Position numbers and translations under genes: made by a program. A model generated the notes under the pieces. It had not been told where the DNA came from. It worked only from the letters and a program-made list of their open reading frames with translations, and did no database searches. A stretch of 64,000 nucleotides of DNA, from the NCBI GenBank assembly GCA_947500415.1, contig CANMRT010000001.1, positions 62,001 through 126,000 on the forward strand, given 5' to 3'. Positions 33,412-42,442 of this stretch are shown here, piece by piece. How positions within the stretch are numbered: the first letter of the stretch is position 1; each line of letters starts with the position of its first letter. This stretch comes from an uncultured Roseicyclus sp. (lineage in GTDB: Bacteria > Pseudomonadota > Alphaproteobacteria > Rhodobacterales > Rhodobacteraceae).

Positions 33412-34422
33412 TTAGTTGCCCTGTGCTTCGGCGAGGGTTGTCAGCACCAGGTCGTAGAGTTCCTGAGCCGGCAGTCCCTGAGCCGCCATTTCCTCAATCC
33501 ACGCCGCATGGAGCGGGGTGGCAGCTTCGCGGAAGGCATCCAGTTCGGACTGCGCCATTTCGACCCGCTGAACGCTGTTCTCCTCAAGGACACTATCCCA
33601 CCGCTCGATCAATTCGGCGTAGTTTGCCAGATAGTGAGCAATGGACTCTTCTACCGCGCCATCAAGGGCCGCACGATGTTCGTCTGACAGATCTTCGTAG
33701 GCGTCGATGTTAACTACCACGGGGCAGTTCACGGTGCCGGGGTTGAGGTTCGCAGTCCACCAATCGGCTTCGTTGATCGTGCCGAAGGAAAGGTGTGCGT
33801 GCTGGGCGAAGGCGACCGTGTCGACCACGCCACCTTGCATCGCCTGATAGGCTTCGGTTGCGGTCACCGAGGTCGGCACGCCGCCCACGGTTTCAAACGC
33901 GCGGCCGAGGCCACCGGTGGCGCGCACCCGCATGCCGTCGAAATCGGCGAGCGTTGCTGGTGGTTCACCAGTACCGACAAGGTTGTATTGTGGCATTGGC
34001 GACGTCATCAGCAGCATCGCGTTCCACTGCGCCATTTCCTCTGCCACGGCGGGGTGGTTGTAGACGGCTGTGGCGACAGCGACTTCTTCCTCCAGCGTGT
34101 TCACGCCAAGGAACGGAAGCTCCAAAACGGTGATCGCGCGGTTCTTGTCGGCGTGGTAACCGGCGCAGAACTGAGCCATTTCAAACGCGCCAATGGAGAT
34201 GCCATCGAGGTTTTCGCGGTTCGAGCTGAGACCACCGTAAGAGATGTTCAGTGTGAATTCACCGCCGGTGCGCTCGTCGAGCAGTTCAGCCAGACGTTCC
34301 ACATGTTCGGTGAAGGCGCGACGCTGGCCCCAAAGCGAGACGTTCCATTCGACCGCGAAGGCCTCAGAACCGATTGTAATGGCAAGAGTTGCGAGAGCCG
34401 TACGGCTCAGAAGCTTTTGCAT
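33412..34422 (-). CDS. dctP: TRAP transporter substrate-binding protein (DctP family)
   Basis: 336 residues from ATG 34422, giving the signal peptide MQKLLSRTALATLAITIGSE; an in-frame ATG seven codons earlier is less likely. The periplasmic binding protein fold shows WNVSLWGQRRAFTEHVERLA, FEMAQFCAGYHADKNRA, FDGMRVRATGGLGRAFETVG and ATEAYQAMQGGVVDTVAFAQ; the Arg in MRVRATGG is the residue that usually pairs with a substrate carboxylate. It opens the dctP-Q-M string, with the DctDB regulators just upstream in the same direction. Confidence 0.92.
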   Translation of the reverse strand: MQKLLSRTALATLAITIGSEAFAVEWNVSLWGQRRAFTEHVERLAELLDERTGGEFTLNISYGGLSSNRENLDGISIGAFEMAQFCAGYHADKNRAITVLELPFLGVNTLEEEVAVATAVYNHPAVAEEMAQWNAMLLMTSPMPQYNLVGTGEPPATLADFDGMRVRATGGLGRAFETVGGVPTSVTATEAYQAMQGGVVDTVAFAQHAHLSFGTINEADWWTANLNPGTVNCPVVVNIDAYEDLSDEHRAALDGAVEESIAHYLANYAELIERWDSVLEENSVQRVEMAQSELDAFREAATPLHAAWIEEMAAQGLPAQELYDLVLTTLAEAQGN

Positions 34423-34542
34423 GATGTCCTCCCTAGATGTCATGCGATGTCATCGTGACGCGAAGTATTCGGCCAATTAAAGGCTCTGTTAATGAAGAAA
34501 TCCGCGCCGCGTCAGCAGATTGCCCTGCGGATTTACGCAGAC

Positions 34543-35883
34543 TTATAGCAGGGCGTCCTTATCAAGGCCAAGCTTAACGATCTTTTCGTTCAATGTACGT
34601 CGCCCAATCCCAAGGTCGTCTGCAACATCATCCATGCGTCCACCATGGGTCGTGATTGCGGTAGAAATCATCTCGCGTTCAAGTTCGGCAACGGCAGTGC
34701 GCAGGTTTTTGGACAGTGTTTCTTGCGCAGCGTTTGGTGCGATTGCCAGCGCGATGGAACCTCCGCCCTTTCGGGCTGCCAATAGGCTTCGTTCCGCTAC
34801 TGTTCGCAATTCACGAACGTTGCCCGGCCAGTCATGGGCCAAAGCTGCAGCAAGATCTGCGGTTGTAAGCTCAGGGGGCGCGATACCGTAGACTCGCGAT
34901 GAGGCATCCATGAAATGAGCAAGCAACGAGTGCAAATCATCGCGTCTTTCCCGAAGCGGGGGAAGGTCCAGCGTAAACGTATTCAGTCGGTACAGCAGGT
35001 CTTCTCGGAAACGCCCTTCTGCCACCGCAGCGTCAACGTCTTCATTGGTGGCAGAAATCACGCGTACCTGCACGGGAATTGGATCGCTCGCCCCCTCCTG
35101 CATGACCACGCCATCTTCCAATACTCTCAGAAACCTAGCTTGTACTTCAGGTGGGCAAGCACAGACTTCATCCAGAAACAATGTGCCGCCATTGGCCTGA
35201 AGCACACGCCCATCGGCTCCACCAAAAATACCAAACATATCGGCCACAAAGGTTTCAGCCGAGAGAAGCGCACAATTTACTGCCACATATGGACGGTCGG
35301 CCAATGGACCCAGGTCGTGTAGTGCCCGGGCCACCAGATCTTTACCGGTACCCGTTTCGCCAAGGATCAATACCGGTGCCGTGACGTCTGCAAGATCAAT
35401 TACGTCCGCACGCATCTTCCGCGCCGCATCGGAATTTCCTACAAGAACACGGTCCAATCCCGACATCTGCAAGAGGCGCAGTCGCAGCCGCTCATTACTT
35501 GCCCGCATGCGTGTGCGCTCCGCCGCATGGCGCAAAATGCGGAGAAGACGGCGCGGTTCGTAGGGTTTCTCGACAAAGGAATAGGCGCCGCCCTGCATGG
35601 CTTCGACCGCCATCGGGATGTCACCGTGGGCCGTTACCAAGACCATTGGAACCGCACGTTCGGGCGGCAAAGCTCTTAGCAATTCCAAACCCGTCATGCC
35701 CGGCATTCGCACGTCAGAAAGGATCACATCGGGATCAAACTCGGAAATCGCATCAAACGCTCGATCGGCCCGTGGGATGTCTTTGACCCGCCAACCGTCA
35801 ACTTCCAGCAAATCCACCACCGATTGACGCATAGCGCGGTCATCCTCAACCACGAGCACACGCAAAGGCGCGTCCGGCTTCAT
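34543..35883 (-). CDS. dctD: DctD-like response regulator with altered sigma-54 contact loop
   Basis: 446 residues: receiver domain (phosphorylation Asp57 in DVILSDVRMPG), AAA+ domain with Walker A GETGTGKD at 175-182 and Walker B LFLDE at 235-239, and a Fis-type helix-turn-helix at the end (ISTAITTHGGRMDDVADDLG). In active sigma-54 activators the loop before the AAA+ beta-strand reads GAFTGA. Here it is GIFGGA (218-223), and the preceding E-L-F-G-H-x-x-G segment is shortened to DMFG. Whether it can still open sigma-54 promoters is uncertain. It overlaps dctB by 4 nt and lies upstream of the TRAP genes it should regulate. Confidence 0.85.
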   Translation of the reverse strand: MKPDAPLRVLVVEDDRAMRQSVVDLLEVDGWRVKDIPRADRAFDAISEFDPDVILSDVRMPGMTGLELLRALPPERAVPMVLVTAHGDIPMAVEAMQGGAYSFVEKPYEPRRLLRILRHAAERTRMRASNERLRLRLLQMSGLDRVLVGNSDAARKMRADVIDLADVTAPVLILGETGTGKDLVARALHDLGPLADRPYVAVNCALLSAETFVADMFGIFGGADGRVLQANGGTLFLDEVCACPPEVQARFLRVLEDGVVMQEGASDPIPVQVRVISATNEDVDAAVAEGRFREDLLYRLNTFTLDLPPLRERRDDLHSLLAHFMDASSRVYGIAPPELTTADLAAALAHDWPGNVRELRTVAERSLLAARKGGGSIALAIAPNAAQETLSKNLRTAVAELEREMISTAITTHGGRMDDVADDLGIGRRTLNEKIVKLGLDKDALL

Positions 35884-37628
35884 TCGGCCGCTACCTTTTG
35901 TGAATTGTTGGCAGGCAGTACCATCCGGAAAATGGCACCCGAATTGCCATCTCCGTTTCGGGCCTCTAGCCGTCCACCATGGTCGTCCATGATGCCGGAT
36001 GAAATCGCCAGGCCTAACCCCATGCCTTGACCGCTAGCCCGAGTTGTTACGAAGGGTTCACGTAAATCCACCAGCGTCGCCTCCCCCAACCCGTGGCCAT
36101 TGTCGACAACCTCGATCCATACGTTGCCACTGTCTTCACCATAGCGAATGTCGAGCATGGGTACTTCAACCTCCTCCATCGCATCCACGGCGTTTCGCAT
36201 GACATTGGTTAGAACCTGTTCCAGGCGTAGGCGTGAGCCGCGCACCAAAAGCGGATGTCTTGGCGTTGAATGATTGACGTGCAGTTCGAGTGCTTCAAAA
36301 CTTGGAACCATCAACTCCAATACCGCTTCCACGCTCTTGCGCAGGTCAAGGTCTTCGAACGGCTCTTCGCGAGAGCGTGCGAAAAACTTCAGCTGCTTAG
36401 TAATTCCTTCCATCCGATCAACTAGGCCGCCGATCGTTCGGGTTAGCCCACTTTCGTCGTTCTTGATCTCATGAGCCGCCAGTTGGTTTCGCATTGCCGC
36501 AATAGGTTGGCCAAGCTCATGGGTGACCGATGCGGAAAGTTGGCCTAGCGCCGCCAAACGGCTCGCGCGTTCTAGTTCGCCGCGTGTTTCATCTAGCCGC
36601 TGTTCGGTACGCTGGCGCTCCTCAATTTCGCGGGCCAAGGCGAGGTTCGCGCGACGTAGTTGCGCCTCTTCTTCTTCTGATCGTTGAAGCGCGCGACCCA
36701 AACGTCGGCCGCGCTGGTATTGCGCCAGCAACAGCGCAAGAGCTGTGACAACGAAGAAGGCACCGGTTGCCAGCCAAGCCCTAAGAACTGCTGTGTCATT
36801 CCGCCCAAGATAGTGAAGCTGCCAAGCATGCGGCAAGTCCGCACCAACGACGTGCAAACGCCTGGCGCCATCAATGCGCGCCCATGCGGTGTTGGGATCT
36901 GCGTCCCAATCCAGCGGATCGAGCGGTTGCCCGGCAAACTGACGCGCCTCGTCGATCCGTAGCCGCTCTGGCTCAGTCAGAGCATCAAGCGTGCCGTAGC
37001 GCCAAGCCGGTTCCGAGGACAGCAACACGACATCGTGGTGGTCAGTCAAAAACACCTGCTCTCCCGCATCGCGCCAAGCTTGTTCGAATGTAGCCAGGTT
37101 CAGTTTCAAGGCCACGACGCCAAGCACATTGCCTGCTTCATCCCTCACAGGGTCCGCAATGAAATATCCAGGCAAGCCGGTCGTTGTGCCGATGCCGTAA
37201 AAGGTTCCGGTTTCGCCTTCTAGCGCACTCTGGAAGTATGGGCGGAAGTTATAGTTTTGCCCTACGAAGCTGCCAGCTTGTTCGGCGTTGGAAGCTGCAA
37301 TGGTAAGTCCGTCCGGCTGCATCAGGTATATTGCGTCCAGACCCGCTGCTTCTGCGAAATCCGCCAGCCGTGTATTCAGCGCGCCCAGCGTGCCGTCCTC
37401 CAACGCTTCAATCACGAACGGGTCGACGGCAAGCACTTGTGTGAGGTGTTCGAACCTTTCCAGCTCAGACAAAACGGTGTTGTGGTAAAGCGACATCCTC
37501 GCTTCGGCGCGCTGCAACTCCTGTGCCGTGAAATAGCGATATGTGGCGACCCAAGCAGCGGCCGCCACGCATAACGCAACGAATGCCGACACGAGTAGTG
37601 TTGTACGGCCCTTGCTGACTCTGGTCAT
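35880..37628 (-). CDS. dctB: DctB-like sensor histidine kinase
   Basis: About 582 residues from ATG 37628; the frame is open to 37712 but the extra 28 residues look non-coding. Layout: membrane helix (TTLLVSAFVALCVAAAAWVA), periplasmic double-PAS sensor region (AAGLDAIYLMQPDGLTIAAS, NYNFRPYFQSALEGETGTFY, as in DctB), second helix (ATGAFFVVTALALLLAQYQR), coiled coil, then kinase core with H-box SASVTHELGQPIAAMRNQLA, N-box LTNVMRNAVDAME and GMGLGLAISSGIMDDHGG. The ligand is probably the compound carried by the adjacent TRAP system. It is coupled to dctD by a 4-nt overlap. Confidence 0.9.
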   Translation of the reverse strand: MTRVSKGRTTLLVSAFVALCVAAAAWVATYRYFTAQELQRAEARMSLYHNTVLSELERFEHLTQVLAVDPFVIEALEDGTLGALNTRLADFAEAAGLDAIYLMQPDGLTIAASNAEQAGSFVGQNYNFRPYFQSALEGETGTFYGIGTTTGLPGYFIADPVRDEAGNVLGVVALKLNLATFEQAWRDAGEQVFLTDHHDVVLLSSEPAWRYGTLDALTEPERLRIDEARQFAGQPLDPLDWDADPNTAWARIDGARRLHVVGADLPHAWQLHYLGRNDTAVLRAWLATGAFFVVTALALLLAQYQRGRRLGRALQRSEEEEAQLRRANLALAREIEERQRTEQRLDETRGELERASRLAALGQLSASVTHELGQPIAAMRNQLAAHEIKNDESGLTRTIGGLVDRMEGITKQLKFFARSREEPFEDLDLRKSVEAVLELMVPSFEALELHVNHSTPRHPLLVRGSRLRLEQVLTNVMRNAVDAMEEVEVPMLDIRYGEDSGNVWIEVVDNGHGLGEATLVDLREPFVTTRASGQGMGLGLAISSGIMDDHGGRLEARNGDGNSGAIFRMVLPANNSQKVAAE

Positions 37629-37762
37629 TCCGCTGTTCGTCTGGTCCACTGTTGCGGCCCTTTGCTCCTGAATGTTTGGGGTAGCAAAATTGATTTGCAA
37701 AAGACACCGCATCGCGAGCCACTAGCCATGACGCTTGGTCAGTAAAGCACGGAGGGCACCGA

Positions 37763-38362
37763 ATGCGCGCGCTGTTGATCTATTGCCATCCTCAGCAGGG
37801 ATCTTACACCTCAGCCGTGCGCGACACGGTGGTTGCGCGTCTCGATGCTGCGCATTCAGAGGTGAGATTGCGCGATCTCTATGCGGAGGGGTTCAATCCC
37901 GTCCTCACGCCGGACGAGTGGGATAGTTACGGCGGGATCGAGAAACGCGACCCTTTGGTTCAAAGCCACGTAGACGACCTGCTTTGGTGCGACACGCTGA
38001 TCTTCATTTATCCGACTTGGTGGCATGGGCTGCCCGCTAACTTGAAAGGGTGGCTTGACCGCATCTTCCTTCCTGGCGTGGCTTTCCTGTTGCCGAAATC
38101 TGAAGGTGACAAGGTGCGCCCAGCCCTCGGTCACATTCATCGCCTGGGCGTGTTTACGACCTTTGGCACCAGCTGGTGGCTGAATTTACTACTCGGCATT
38201 CCAGGGCGGCGGACTCTCATGAGTGGGGTTGGTTCTCTACTATCGAAATCAGCGCGCAAAACCTTTGTCGCACGTTACCAGGTTGATGCTGCAAGCCCTG
38301 AGGATTTGACGAAGCATCTGCGCCGCGTTGAGGCCCAGACGGACCGTCTGATCAGATCATAA
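37763..38362 (+). CDS. Flavodoxin-fold NAD(P)H quinone reductase-like protein
   Basis: 199 residues. The start LLIYCHPQQGSYTSAVRDTV and the central FIYPTWWHGLPANLKGWLDR are the FMN/FAD-binding and active-site patterns of the KefF/NQO1 (MdaB) family, which reduce quinones by two electrons. The gene stands alone, divergent from dctB and convergent with the DUF2147 gene. No partner, such as a KefC potassium channel, is visible. Confidence 0.87.
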   Translation: MRALLIYCHPQQGSYTSAVRDTVVARLDAAHSEVRLRDLYAEGFNPVLTPDEWDSYGGIEKRDPLVQSHVDDLLWCDTLIFIYPTWWHGLPANLKGWLDRIFLPGVAFLLPKSEGDKVRPALGHIHRLGVFTTFGTSWWLNLLLGIPGRRTLMSGVGSLLSKSARKTFVARYQVDAASPEDLTKHLRRVEAQTDRLIRS

Positions 38363-38368
38363 CCTTAA

Positions 38369-38770
38369 TTATTCGACGCGCGCCCAAGTTTGCCCGCCGC
38401 AGATCACGCCGCCCAAGACGCATCCTGATACACGCAAGGCATTCGGCCCACGAAACCGCAGTCGCGCTTGATACACACGCCCGGTTTCCACGTCCAAAAG
38501 AGTGCCGCCAGAAAATTCAGAGCCATCCCAACGCATGTCCCTGACCAAAACCGTGCCGAAATACTGGGGGTTCACATTCTGTCCTCCGCCACCGGTCAGC
38601 GTGCCGCAAAACGAGTCACCACAGGGCGCAAACTGGACAATTCCCCATGATCCGTTCCTCGCCCCTGTTTGCCAAACACCCAATAGGGCGTCGGGAGACA
38701 TAGCAGTTTGCGCATTGGCCGATAATGGCAGAACGAACAAGGCAAAGAGCATTGCAAACCTTCGCTTCAT
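38369..38770 (-). CDS. DUF2147 family secreted protein
   Basis: 133 residues with a signal peptide (MKRRFAMLFALFVLPLSANA). The mature part has the DUF2147 pattern: LLGVWQTGARNGSWGIVQFA near the N-terminus, a Cys pair (PCGDSFCGTLTG), VLVRDMRWDGSEFSGGTLLD, GRVYQARLRFRGPNALRVSG and a final GGQTWARVE. Proteins of this family are small secreted beta-barrels of unknown function. It overlaps the stop of the upstream histidine kinase by 4 nt, so it is made with the kinase and may be part of the same signalling unit. Confidence 0.85.
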   Translation of the reverse strand: MKRRFAMLFALFVLPLSANAQTAMSPDALLGVWQTGARNGSWGIVQFAPCGDSFCGTLTGGGGQNVNPQYFGTVLVRDMRWDGSEFSGGTLLDVETGRVYQARLRFRGPNALRVSGCVLGGVICGGQTWARVE

Positions 38771-40287
38771 GGCGTGGGCTCCCCAGCATGTTTCGGCACC
38801 GTAATGCTGACACAGGTCGTGCTGTCATCACTCTTCGCGGTAGACACCTCAAAACCTCCACGGTCCGCTTGCTCTTGCACGATGGCAAGCCCAAGACCTG
38901 ATCCTCCAGACGCTTTTCCCTTGGACCATTCTTCAAAGGAAAGCTCTGACGCGCCCGGATTTCGGATGTTGAATACGTAGCCTCTGTCTGTCATTCGGCC
39001 GTCCAGATGCAATGTGCCAGGCGATCCGTGCGCTATGGCATTCGACATAACGTTACAAAGCACCCGCATCAAAGCGAGCGGTTCAGTCCGCAGCGGCGCG
39101 GGCGATACGTCTGCTTTCACAACCAATCCGCGCCCCTCCGCGTCTTCGGTAAACATCCTGACCAGAGTTTCCCCGATCTGTTCAGCGCGCACTTCGCTTT
39201 CGTCTGTCTCAACACGCTCTTGTATGGCTAAGGATTCAGCGTCCGCCGCAGCCTCCGAGATATAGCTCGAGGCCAGTTCATCCAGATAATCCAACGAATG
39301 CTTGAGGTGATTCCGCGCGTCCTCCGGCATCTCCCGCGACAGGGCCGCAAATGACGTCCGAAGCGATGAAAGTGGCTGTCGAATATCGTGCGATGCAGTA
39401 GCAAGGCGCAAGTTTCTGTCCCGTGCAACCTCGACTGCGGCCCTATGACTTTCCTGTGCGGCCAGAAGCTCCTCACTGATGCGGGCCTTTTCAATGGCCC
39501 GGTCCAGCGCTTCCTGCACGGCCAGCTCACGATCCGACTTCAAGATGAAGATGTTGCGAATGAACAGCGCCCCGAACCCAATGGTAATTGCAGCGATCAG
39601 GATCCTATTGATGGTAACGGTCAGGGTCTGCCCCCCATATGCAGCCCCTATCGCGATCGTGCCGCCGATCAAAACGGCTGTCAGCAATATCCAAATCAGG
39701 TTGCGGATGATCGTATCGTATCCGCCGCGCAGCTTGGAAAAGGTGGAGACCGGAAAGAAATGCGCAATCGCGACCGTGCACCCAGCCACGCTGAACAGGA
39801 GGTGCGCAAACTCTAGAGAGCCTGTGCGCCCTAAGGCCCACATTCCCCACAACGCAACTGCGGCAATGCAGAATGGCCCCTTCATCCAAGCCCATGTGTG
39901 GTCGTGCGGAAGTGTCTGCGCAGCAACCAGGTAATTGATCGAAAGCATCCCGTAGCCCAAAGTCACCAAACCTTGCGCGCTGATGTCCACGCCGGACCAG
40001 ACGATCCCGGTGATGTTTTGTTCGAAGAACGCGATGTAGAGCAAACCTAACAACACAAGCATCGTGTAGAGCGCCCAGGTCCATTGCCTAAGGGACACGG
40101 CAATCGCCAAGAGTACGGCCACGACAGTCAGGTTGCCGAGGAAGAAAGCAGCAGCAGCGACTGCTCCGGCGGCTACGTCGCCCAGCGGTTGTTGCGGTAC
40201 GTCGAACGTCACCGCGAAACCCGCAGGTGCCAAGAAAGTTGCGACCCCTGCGACAAGCAAACAAACAGCGATAAACGTCTTTGTCAC
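38767..40287 (-). CDS. Multi-pass membrane sensor histidine kinase
   Basis: 506 residues from GTG 40287 (GAGG upstream); the frame is open to 40554 but that part overlaps the divergent regulator gene and its promoter. The N-terminal half has about seven membrane helices (for example FLGNLTVVAVLLAIAVSLRQ, MLSINYLVAAQTLPHDHTWA). A coiled coil then leads to the H-box TASHDIRQPLSSLRTSFAAL, whose HDIRQPL form is common in hybrid kinases, N-box LCNVMSNAIAHGS and GGSGLGLAIVQEQADRGGFE. No receiver domain is attached. The partner is likely the response regulator encoded divergently at 40350. It overlaps the DUF2147 gene. Confidence 0.88.
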   Translation of the reverse strand: MTKTFIAVCLLVAGVATFLAPAGFAVTFDVPQQPLGDVAAGAVAAAAFFLGNLTVVAVLLAIAVSLRQWTWALYTMLVLLGLLYIAFFEQNITGIVWSGVDISAQGLVTLGYGMLSINYLVAAQTLPHDHTWAWMKGPFCIAAVALWGMWALGRTGSLEFAHLLFSVAGCTVAIAHFFPVSTFSKLRGGYDTIIRNLIWILLTAVLIGGTIAIGAAYGGQTLTVTINRILIAAITIGFGALFIRNIFILKSDRELAVQEALDRAIEKARISEELLAAQESHRAAVEVARDRNLRLATASHDIRQPLSSLRTSFAALSREMPEDARNHLKHSLDYLDELASSYISEAAADAESLAIQERVETDESEVRAEQIGETLVRMFTEDAEGRGLVVKADVSPAPLRTEPLALMRVLCNVMSNAIAHGSPGTLHLDGRMTDRGYVFNIRNPGASELSFEEWSKGKASGGSGLGLAIVQEQADRGGFEVSTAKSDDSTTCVSITVPKHAGEPTP

Positions 40288-40349
40288 AACGACCTCGTCC
40301 GATACGCTCTCACCGGCGTCTGTAAGAACGCGGGAAATCGAGTGGCATA

Positions 40350-41000
40350 ATGATGAAACGTTACACCGGAATGCTTGCCGACGATCATAAGATTGTTCGT
40401 ATGGGTTTGAAGACCGCTTTGGAGCAGGGCGAAACCATGCAGGACACGCCCTTGGAAATTGTGGCCGAAGCTGATGATGGTTTGCAAACCATCGAGGCGG
40501 TGAAAGCGCATCGGCCAGATCTTTTGATCCTGGACGTTTCCATGCCCGTGGCATCCGGTGCCGAGATTGTCGTCGATATTCAGCGTTGGAGCCCGGACAC
40601 CAAGATCGTCATCTACTCTGCGGTCACGTCGCCCGGCCTTCTGGCGCATCTGATCGAAGCAGGTGTCCATGGCGTTTTCGCGAAAGGCTCTGACGCCAGC
40701 AACATGCTTGACGCGCTCCCTCTCATTCTGCGCGGTGGTCGCAAGGTCGACCCAGCGATCTTGGAGCTTGTGCGGGGCGCGTCTGAGCCTGTGCCATTGA
40801 CCGCGCGAGAACGCCAAACCCTCAACATGGTGCTTGCGGGACGCACGAATGCCGAGATTGCGGACCTTATGGGTATCAGTCCGAAAACCGCAGAAAAGCA
40901 TCGCGCCAGCATGATGGCCAAACTCGAAGTCCGAACACTGGCTGAGTTGATGGCGAAAGCCTTGCAGGACGGCCTGATTGAGCAGCACGGGTTGGTGTGA
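40350..41000 (+). CDS. NarL/FixJ-type response regulator
   Basis: 216 residues: receiver domain with the acidic pocket LADDHKIVRMGL and Asp62 in LLILDVSMPVASGAE, then a LuxR-type helix-turn-helix (LTARERQTLNMVLAGRTNAE followed by IADLMGISPKTAEKHRASMM). It is divergent from the membrane kinase with a 62-bp shared promoter gap, the usual cognate arrangement. The second Met (40353) is an equal start. The downstream secreted protein gene (41178) is in the same direction and could be its target. Confidence 0.92.
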   Translation: MMKRYTGMLADDHKIVRMGLKTALEQGETMQDTPLEIVAEADDGLQTIEAVKAHRPDLLILDVSMPVASGAEIVVDIQRWSPDTKIVIYSAVTSPGLLAHLIEAGVHGVFAKGSDASNMLDALPLILRGGRKVDPAILELVRGASEPVPLTARERQTLNMVLAGRTNAEIADLMGISPKTAEKHRASMMAKLEVRTLAELMAKALQDGLIEQHGLV

Positions 41001-41177
41001 ACGCATAGCGTCCTCCATTGGATTGTGTCTCGAACCTACGGAAATACCAGATCGCACCATATGGGGACTCACCCCCATATAGCCGGTGATGCACGCCCTG
41101 TACGTTTGGTTCATCGGTCACTCAAGGTGGCCACAACTGAACCCAAACCAAACAAGTTTTCCATAGGACCAAATCAA

Positions 41178-41609
41178 ATGACCCCTTCGTTCACCAAAGC
41201 TTTTCGTCTCGCCACAGCAGCCGCTGTCCTCGCAGCTGCGGGCCTGTCTGCCGCCACGGCCGCCGCTCAGACCTTCCAGCCCGGCTACATTCAGACCTTG
41301 ACCGTTTCCTCCACCCGCGGTGGCAGCGAGATGGATCAATTCTACAATCCCAACACCGGCTCCAGCGCCGCAATCACTCGGGTGTGTGTCGTCAACCTTG
41401 GCGGTGTCCCGCGTGCCTTCACGCACACTGTTGCAGGCATCAATGCACTGGTCGCCCAACCCGGCAGCCAAAGCTGCGCGAACTTTTCCGCCGAAAGCCG
41501 TGTCGCTTATGGCATGGTCGACGGGACCGAACCCGCACAGGCCAACCGTGCCATGGTCATGAACCTTGGCGCCTTCGCCGGGGGCACAGTCACATTCGTT
41601 TGGCGTTAA
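41178..41609 (+). CDS. Small secreted protein of unknown function
   Basis: 143 residues from ATG 41178 (AGGA upstream); the longer open frame before it is non-coding. A signal peptide of about 32 residues (MTPSFTKAFRLATAAAVLAA, then AGLSAATAAAQ) is followed by a 111-residue mature part rich in Gly, Ser, Ala and Asn, with two cysteines (VCVVNLG and SQSCANF) that could form a disulfide. The pattern suggests a beta-sandwich. It stands alone between the response regulator gene and a strong terminator, so it should be well expressed. No family recognised. Confidence 0.75.
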   Translation: MTPSFTKAFRLATAAAVLAAAGLSAATAAAQTFQPGYIQTLTVSSTRGGSEMDQFYNPNTGSSAAITRVCVVNLGGVPRAFTHTVAGINALVAQPGSQSCANFSAESRVAYGMVDGTEPAQANRAMVMNLGAFAGGTVTFVWR

Positions 41610-41658
41610 GAAGGGCAGGCCTTTCTGTCGCCTGCTCCGGGGCGACTAGGGCCGAAGG

Positions 41659-41687
41659 GGCGCGCAATTATGCGCGCCTCTTTTTTT
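41659..41687 (+). terminator. Rho-independent terminator after the small secreted protein gene
   Basis: GGCGCGCA and TGCGCGCC form a perfect 8-bp stem with an ATTA loop, followed by TCTTTTTTT. It lies 50 bp after the stop at 41609 and just before the convergent racemase-like gene end at 41689. Confidence 0.92.
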
Positions 41688-41688
41688 G

Positions 41689-42441
41689 TTAGCGCCAGTC
41701 ATCCAGATCACTTGAGAAACGGCGCGGCATGAGCCCGGACTGAAACCAACTGATGAAGCTATGAATGGAATAAACAGGCCGCCCAATGTGGCGGCGAATA
41801 TCGGCTGCAAAAGGCACCATGTTTGTGCATTCCAATAGCACCGCACCGGTTTTCGGATGCTTCGTGACAAGCTGCTCCGCGGCCTCCAGCAGATCGCCCC
41901 GGCAGGCATCAAAGTCTATTTCGACCTCATCCCCCAAGACTGCGCGTGTGAACTCTCTGCCCGCATCTGTCCCCATGACCGGCGTGCCTTGGGGAACACG
42001 TGCGGCGTCAAGATGTTGCGCGGTCAATGTGCGCTCAGAAATCGTTAGGATCGAAACATGCTGATCCCGCGGCAAGGTCGCCGCAATCATTGGCGCTTGC
42101 ATCAGGGATGAGGTTGCAACCGGAACCCCCAAAGCCTCCGCCAGTTCGTCCTGTAACAACGCAAGAAACCCGCAGTTCGTGGCAATCCCGTCGCAGCCCA
42201 TTTCGACCAATTCGCGACCGGCAGCTATGAAATCCTCCAGCCGCGCCGTCGGATCACCGCGCACCACGTTGTCTGGGGTCGCCCCGCGTACCACGCGATA
42301 ATGAACTGGAAATGGCCAGCTAAGTGCGTTGCCGATGTCGCCCGGGATGCGCGGAAATTGGGTTTCCAGCATCAGGATGCCGACGCTGGACCCGAACACC
42401 GTCTTTCCACCGCGCGTCTTCGTGCCGCCAGAACCTGCCAT
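41689..42441 (-). CDS. Aspartate/glutamate racemase superfamily protein
   Basis: 250 residues. The two half-sites of the superfamily each show a candidate catalytic cysteine: CDGIATNCGFLALLQDELAE and AVLLECTNMVPFAADIRRHI. Members include Asp/Glu racemase, hydantoin racemase and maleate isomerase. The remaining sequence, beginning SSVGILMLETQFPRIPGDIG, fits a subgroup annotated only as Asp/Glu racemase family. It is the second gene after a GntR regulator (1 bp gap), and so is probably controlled with it. The substrate should be a compound of the catabolic block, such as an amino or hydroxy acid. Confidence 0.82.
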   Translation of the reverse strand: MAGSGGTKTRGGKTVFGSSVGILMLETQFPRIPGDIGNALSWPFPVHYRVVRGATPDNVVRGDPTARLEDFIAAGRELVEMGCDGIATNCGFLALLQDELAEALGVPVATSSLMQAPMIAATLPRDQHVSILTISERTLTAQHLDAARVPQGTPVMGTDAGREFTRAVLGDEVEIDFDACRGDLLEAAEQLVTKHPKTGAVLLECTNMVPFAADIRRHIGRPVYSIHSFISWFQSGLMPRRFSSDLDDWR

Positions 42442-42442
42442 C

